NCBI RefSeq assembly: GCF_022012445.1
Contig: NZ_JAKLTS010000022.1
Location: 1-37,223, forward strand
Length of the DNA stretch: 37,223 bases
From: Massilia sp. TS11
Lineage (GTDB): Bacteria; Pseudomonadota; Gammaproteobacteria; Burkholderiales; Burkholderiaceae_D
Reading direction: 5' to 3'
Positions 36,101-37,223 of the stretch are shown in pieces (position 1 is the stretch's first letter; every line of letters starts with the position of its first letter). The notes beneath the pieces are model-generated. The model was not told where the DNA came from and made no database searches. It saw only the letters and a program-made list of their open reading frames with translations. The translations under genes were made by a program, and so were the position numbers.

Positions 36101-37223
36101 CGTGCTCGGCGCCGACGGGGCCGTCGTATCGAGGGTGACGGTCAGCGAGCCGCCAGCCGTGCCGACGTTGCCGGCCTGGTCAGTGACGCGGGCCGTGAAG
36201 ACCTTGTTGCCATCGCTGCCCAGATCGCCGCTGGTGAGGCTGACATCGACATAGCCATTACTGATGTCGGTGCTGCTGAGCGAAGCGGTGACTGCATGGG
36301 CCAGCGCGGAACCACCGAGCAGCAGCTCGGCCACATCGCCGGCCACGGCATTGGTACCGGCCAGGCTGATGCGGATCGTCGGGGCCAGGGTGCTGGTGAT
36401 GTTGTCGGAATTCGACAAGCCGCTGTCGGAGGCATTGACCAGATCGACGGCTGTGCTCGGTGCGGACGGTGCCGTCGTATCCAGCTTGACGGTCAGCGAG
36501 CCGCCGGCGGTGCCGACGTTGCCAGCCTTGTCGGTCACACGCGCCGTGAAGACCTTGTTGCCATCGCTGCCCAGATCGCCGCTGGTGACACTGACGTCAA
36601 TGTAGCCGTTGCTGATGTCAGTGCTGCTCAGCGTCGCCGTGACGGCATGGGCCAGCGAAGATCCGCCAAGCAGCAGCTCGGCCATGTCACCGGCGACGGC
36701 ATTCGTACCGGCCAGGCTGATGCGCACGGTCGGGGCCAGCGTGCTGGTGATGTCGTCCGAGTTCGACAGACCGCTATCCGAACCGCTGGCCAGATCGACA
36801 GCCGTGCTCGGGGCAGACGGGCCCGTGGTGTCGAGCGTGAAGCTGAACGCGCCGCCAGCCGTGCCGACGTTGCCGGCCTTGTCGGTGACGCGCGCCGTCA
36901 GGGCCTTCGTGCCGTCGCTGCCGAGGTCGCCACTGGTGACGGTCAGATCGACGTAGCCATTGCTGATGTCGGTGCTGCTCAGGGTCGCCGTGACGGCATG
37001 GGCCAGCGCGGAGCCGCCCAGCAGCAATTCGGCCAGATCGCCAGCCACGGCATTGGTGCCGGCCAGGCTGACACGCACGGTCGGGGCCAGCGTGCTGGTG
37101 ATGTTGTCCGTGTTCGAGGAACCACTGTCCGAGCCGCTGCTCAGATCGATGGCCGTGCTCGGTGCCGACGGGGCCGTCGTATCGAGGGTGACGGTCAGCG
37201 AGCCGCCGGCCGTGCCGACGTTT
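30182..37223 (-). CDS. Giant Ig-like/RTX/DUF4214 adhesin (3' part; start beyond window)
   Basis: An open frame runs from the window edge to a stop at 30182 (about 2346 residues seen). From the N-terminal side there are five 117-residue repeats (ending near 35420), Ig-like domains with SGTAEAGATVTLYDG and GNWSIT signatures, domains of the type TLSITSDKSALKIGETATITFTFSEDPGSSF, then VEV-rich repeats (DLQVSGGSLSGLSSSDGGKTW) and a beta-rich section. RTX-type Ca-binding nonapeptides follow (GADDDILNGGGGDDFIG, LDGGAGNDLVAGGIGNDKL), a DUF4214 block (ALLYSAFGRAPDLGGLAYW), a second RTX patch (GSGDDILDGGPGSDVLVGG) and a second DUF4214-like block (LYQTLFHRAADFGGLQYW). The tail ends in NGVWLL. RTX plus no visible N-terminal signal implies type I secretion through an ABC exporter; none is encoded here. 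Role: surface adhesion or biofilm (family inference). Confidence 0.93.
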   Translation of the reverse strand, partial: NVGTAGGSLTVTLDTTAPSAPSTAIDLSSGSDSGSSNTDNITSTLAPTVRVSLAGTNAVAGDLAELLLGGSALAHAVTATLSSTDISNGYVDLTVTSGDLGSDGTKALTARVTDKAGNVGTAGGAFSFTLDTTGPSAPSTAVDLASGSDSGLSNSDDITSTLAPTVRISLAGTNAVAGDMAELLLGGSSLAHAVTATLSSTDISNGYIDVSVTSGDLGSDGNKVFTARVTDKAGNVGTAGGSLTVKLDTTAPSAPSTAVDLVNASDSGLSNSDNITSTLAPTIRISLAGTNAVAGDVAELLLGGSALAHAVTASLSSTDISNGYVDVSLTSGDLGSDGNKVFTARVTDQAGNVGTAGGSLTVTLDTTAPSAPSTAIDLASASDSGSSNTDNITSTLVPTVRVSLAGTNAVAGDLAELLLGGSALAHAVTATLSSTDISNGYVDLTVTSGDLGSDGTKALTARVTDKAGNVGTAGGAFSFTLDTTAPSAPSTAVDLASASDSGSSNTDNITSTLAPTVRISLAGTNAVAGDMAELLLGGSSLAHAVTAVLSSTDISNGYVDVSVTSGDLGSDGNKVFTARVTDQAGNVGTAGGSLTVTLDTTAPVAPSAPALAVGSDTGLSTSDNLTNLTTPTLSGTAEAGAIVTLYDGATSIGSAVATGGNWSITTSTLAEGAHTLTAKATDAAGNTGVASSGLSVQVDTTAPTLSISSNVSALKIGETATVTFTFSEDPGSSFNSGDITVSGGTLGSLSGSGLTRTAVFTPTTNTNGGTASITVAAASYTDAAGNSGGAGTSPSLTFDTLAPTLSITSDKSALKIGETATITFTFSEDPGSSFTWDGSSGDITVSGGTLSAISGTGVTRTAVFTPTANTNGGTASITVAASSYTDAAGNGGGAGSTPSVSFDTLAPNAPATPDLIDASDSGASATDNLTKLTTPTFSGTAEAGATVTLYEGSTVLGTAVATGGNWSITSSTLSQGSHTVYAKATDAAGNTGIASGNLTLNVDTTAPTLSITSDKANLKAGETATITFTFSEDPGSSFTSGDITVAGGTLGTLSGSGLTRSAVFTPAADMDARAVSITVAAASYSDAAGNNGGAGASPTISADTRAPAAPSVPKLDSDSGASSTDNLTNAATLSFSGTAEAGSTVTLTDGNGKVLGTGVADGGNWSIAVGGLAEGALQVAAFATDAAGNIGAASGALNVQIDRTAPNAPALALPKGGSISNDGAVSLSGLENGAVWEYSLDGGKQWLAGSGSQLVLSGDGMKNVLVHQIDMAGNVGSNASLQFMLDTQPLTTASISVGALEVGGGNSVEVVVRFPFAVSGFGLEDLTAAHGKLDQLVMTDPGRAWSMRYTPNPGYTGSETLVLDLGGVSSSAGSVGRGQVSSASFQVDTQGPGATVSVVESTLNAGETGHLNIQFNEAVRGFGLEDLRADGLSVSDLSSSDGGRTWTALLRPLSGNDGGGKTVSLDLSGVRDVIGNAGQGQVLSNSYTVHAPGLGAQIALDKTTLLAGDSATVQIAFNQVVSGFDLSDLQVSGGSLSGLSSSDGGKTWQARLTPADNLQTNGNLITLALAGVRGADGLAGTGTVSSGSFATNTVRPGATLSLADSTLQAGKATTLKVQFSEAVTGFGLEDLQVSGATLGQLSSSDGGLTWTASLQLPATAAAGNLDVRLALDGVRNLAGNSGLGSVASNSMLVVSAGAVLGTVDGVTTVTDSRPNPNLGSRDQVLVVPVTTPSRSDDPNSPNANLADIPIGVSGNGGDQTKLTVSLPVGAGVQVEGPQTLLTKDQARIDLIQRIESRTPTGSQEQSHMTGLGTDFLNTIGATGIESKTVVPVATYTGGRSPTIIVSGSSTTPPTGSTNSTAIGLVIDTSALPANSTIKLDNVDFAAIVGAVTVRGGDGRNYVIGDSASQTIYLGADDDILNGGGGDDFIGSAGGDDILDGGAGNDLVAGGIGNDKLFGSEGNDVLEGGRSDSGSWKFFVKGDGSIQALHNGAVFAEGLSEWVDGKEFDSSNADLAFLSHQSAKLVDVALLYSAFGRAPDLGGLAYWSRAEVPAADIAAGMLRSSEWAGNTLAQASNTDFLNGIYQQILGRMPDAAGLQFWLNRLAGSDGQPAATRMDVLLYLALSGEHRTAMTTSDGIVVGEVKTQTERGWFSGSGDDILDGGPGSDVLVGGDGFDTAVYSGKQDGYKILIGKDGTLKVADKANSDVDTLIEMERIQFADGKLDLGFTQAPAAKLQTLGMLYQTLFHRAADFGGLQYWLGKSLDTAGLAQGFTGLNEFQNLYGKMDNAAFVQALYANTGLAATAAGGQQSWIDYLGNHTRAELVANWVSNSAVIAAENGSNGVWLL
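35420..37223 (-). repeat. 351-bp tandem coding repeats with 1053-bp higher-order period
   Basis: Five consecutive 117-codon units are seen and the array runs off the window. Units differ in a few signature positions (SLTVTL, AFSFTL, SLTVKL; GTKALTARVTDK versus GNKVFTARVTDQ). Units 1 and 4, and 2 and 5, are the closest pairs, so the order is A-B-C-A-B: a three-unit block of 1053 bp was duplicated. For example, 36836-36955 is nearly identical to 35783-35902. Confidence 0.88.

Overview
The window is GC-rich chromosomal DNA from what looks like a betaproteobacterium of the Oxalobacteraceae (Massilia/Telluria/Duganella type). This placement is inferred from protein character, gene content (GTP-type PEP carboxykinase, Aer-like receptor, RdgC, single-domain asparaginase) and giant RTX/DUF4214 proteins; no database search was possible. 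Most genes are ordinary housekeeping or metabolic genes, but both window edges cut into giant repetitive genes.

Layout. 1-2472 (minus, incomplete at its 3' end) encodes a protein built almost entirely of about 100 consecutive eight-residue repeats, nested in a 437-residue super-repeat. Divergent from it, 2952-5423 encodes a two-domain glycosyltransferase. Then come an ATP-grasp protein (minus), a secreted VOC-fold protein (plus), and a minus-strand operon of three unusual genes (10367 to 7095): a small protein with a beta-helix-like segment, a collagen-like Gly-rich protein, and a large protein that looks like an aromatic (DMATS/ABBA-type) prenyltransferase fused to a terpene-cyclase-like toroid. 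The next block is housekeeping: ssb and uvrA divergent around a LexA box, an Aer-like receptor, pckG, a D-2-hydroxyacid dehydrogenase, an unknown SH3-like protein, a short asparaginase-like protein and a chemoreceptor.

20258-27645 on the minus strand reads MFS transporter, glycerate 2-kinase, dinB (with a LexA box), rdgC, trpS, chemoreceptor. Ahead of trpS is a complete, previously easy-to-miss ribosome-mediated attenuator: a 15-residue leader peptide with two adjacent Trp codons, competing hairpins and a Rho-independent terminator. After ptrB (oligopeptidase B) come a tRNA-Val/tRNA-Asp operon with promoter and terminator, and finally the 3' part of a giant Ig-like/RTX/DUF4214 adhesin (30182 to the window end).

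How parts may work together: the MFS transporter and glycerate kinase form a translationally coupled uptake/phosphorylation pair; uvrA, ssb and dinB appear to be SOS-controlled; the glycosyltransferase may modify the Ser/Thr-rich octapeptide protein; and the three-gene prenyltransferase/cyclase operon is the best candidate for an undescribed biosynthetic or surface-coat system.
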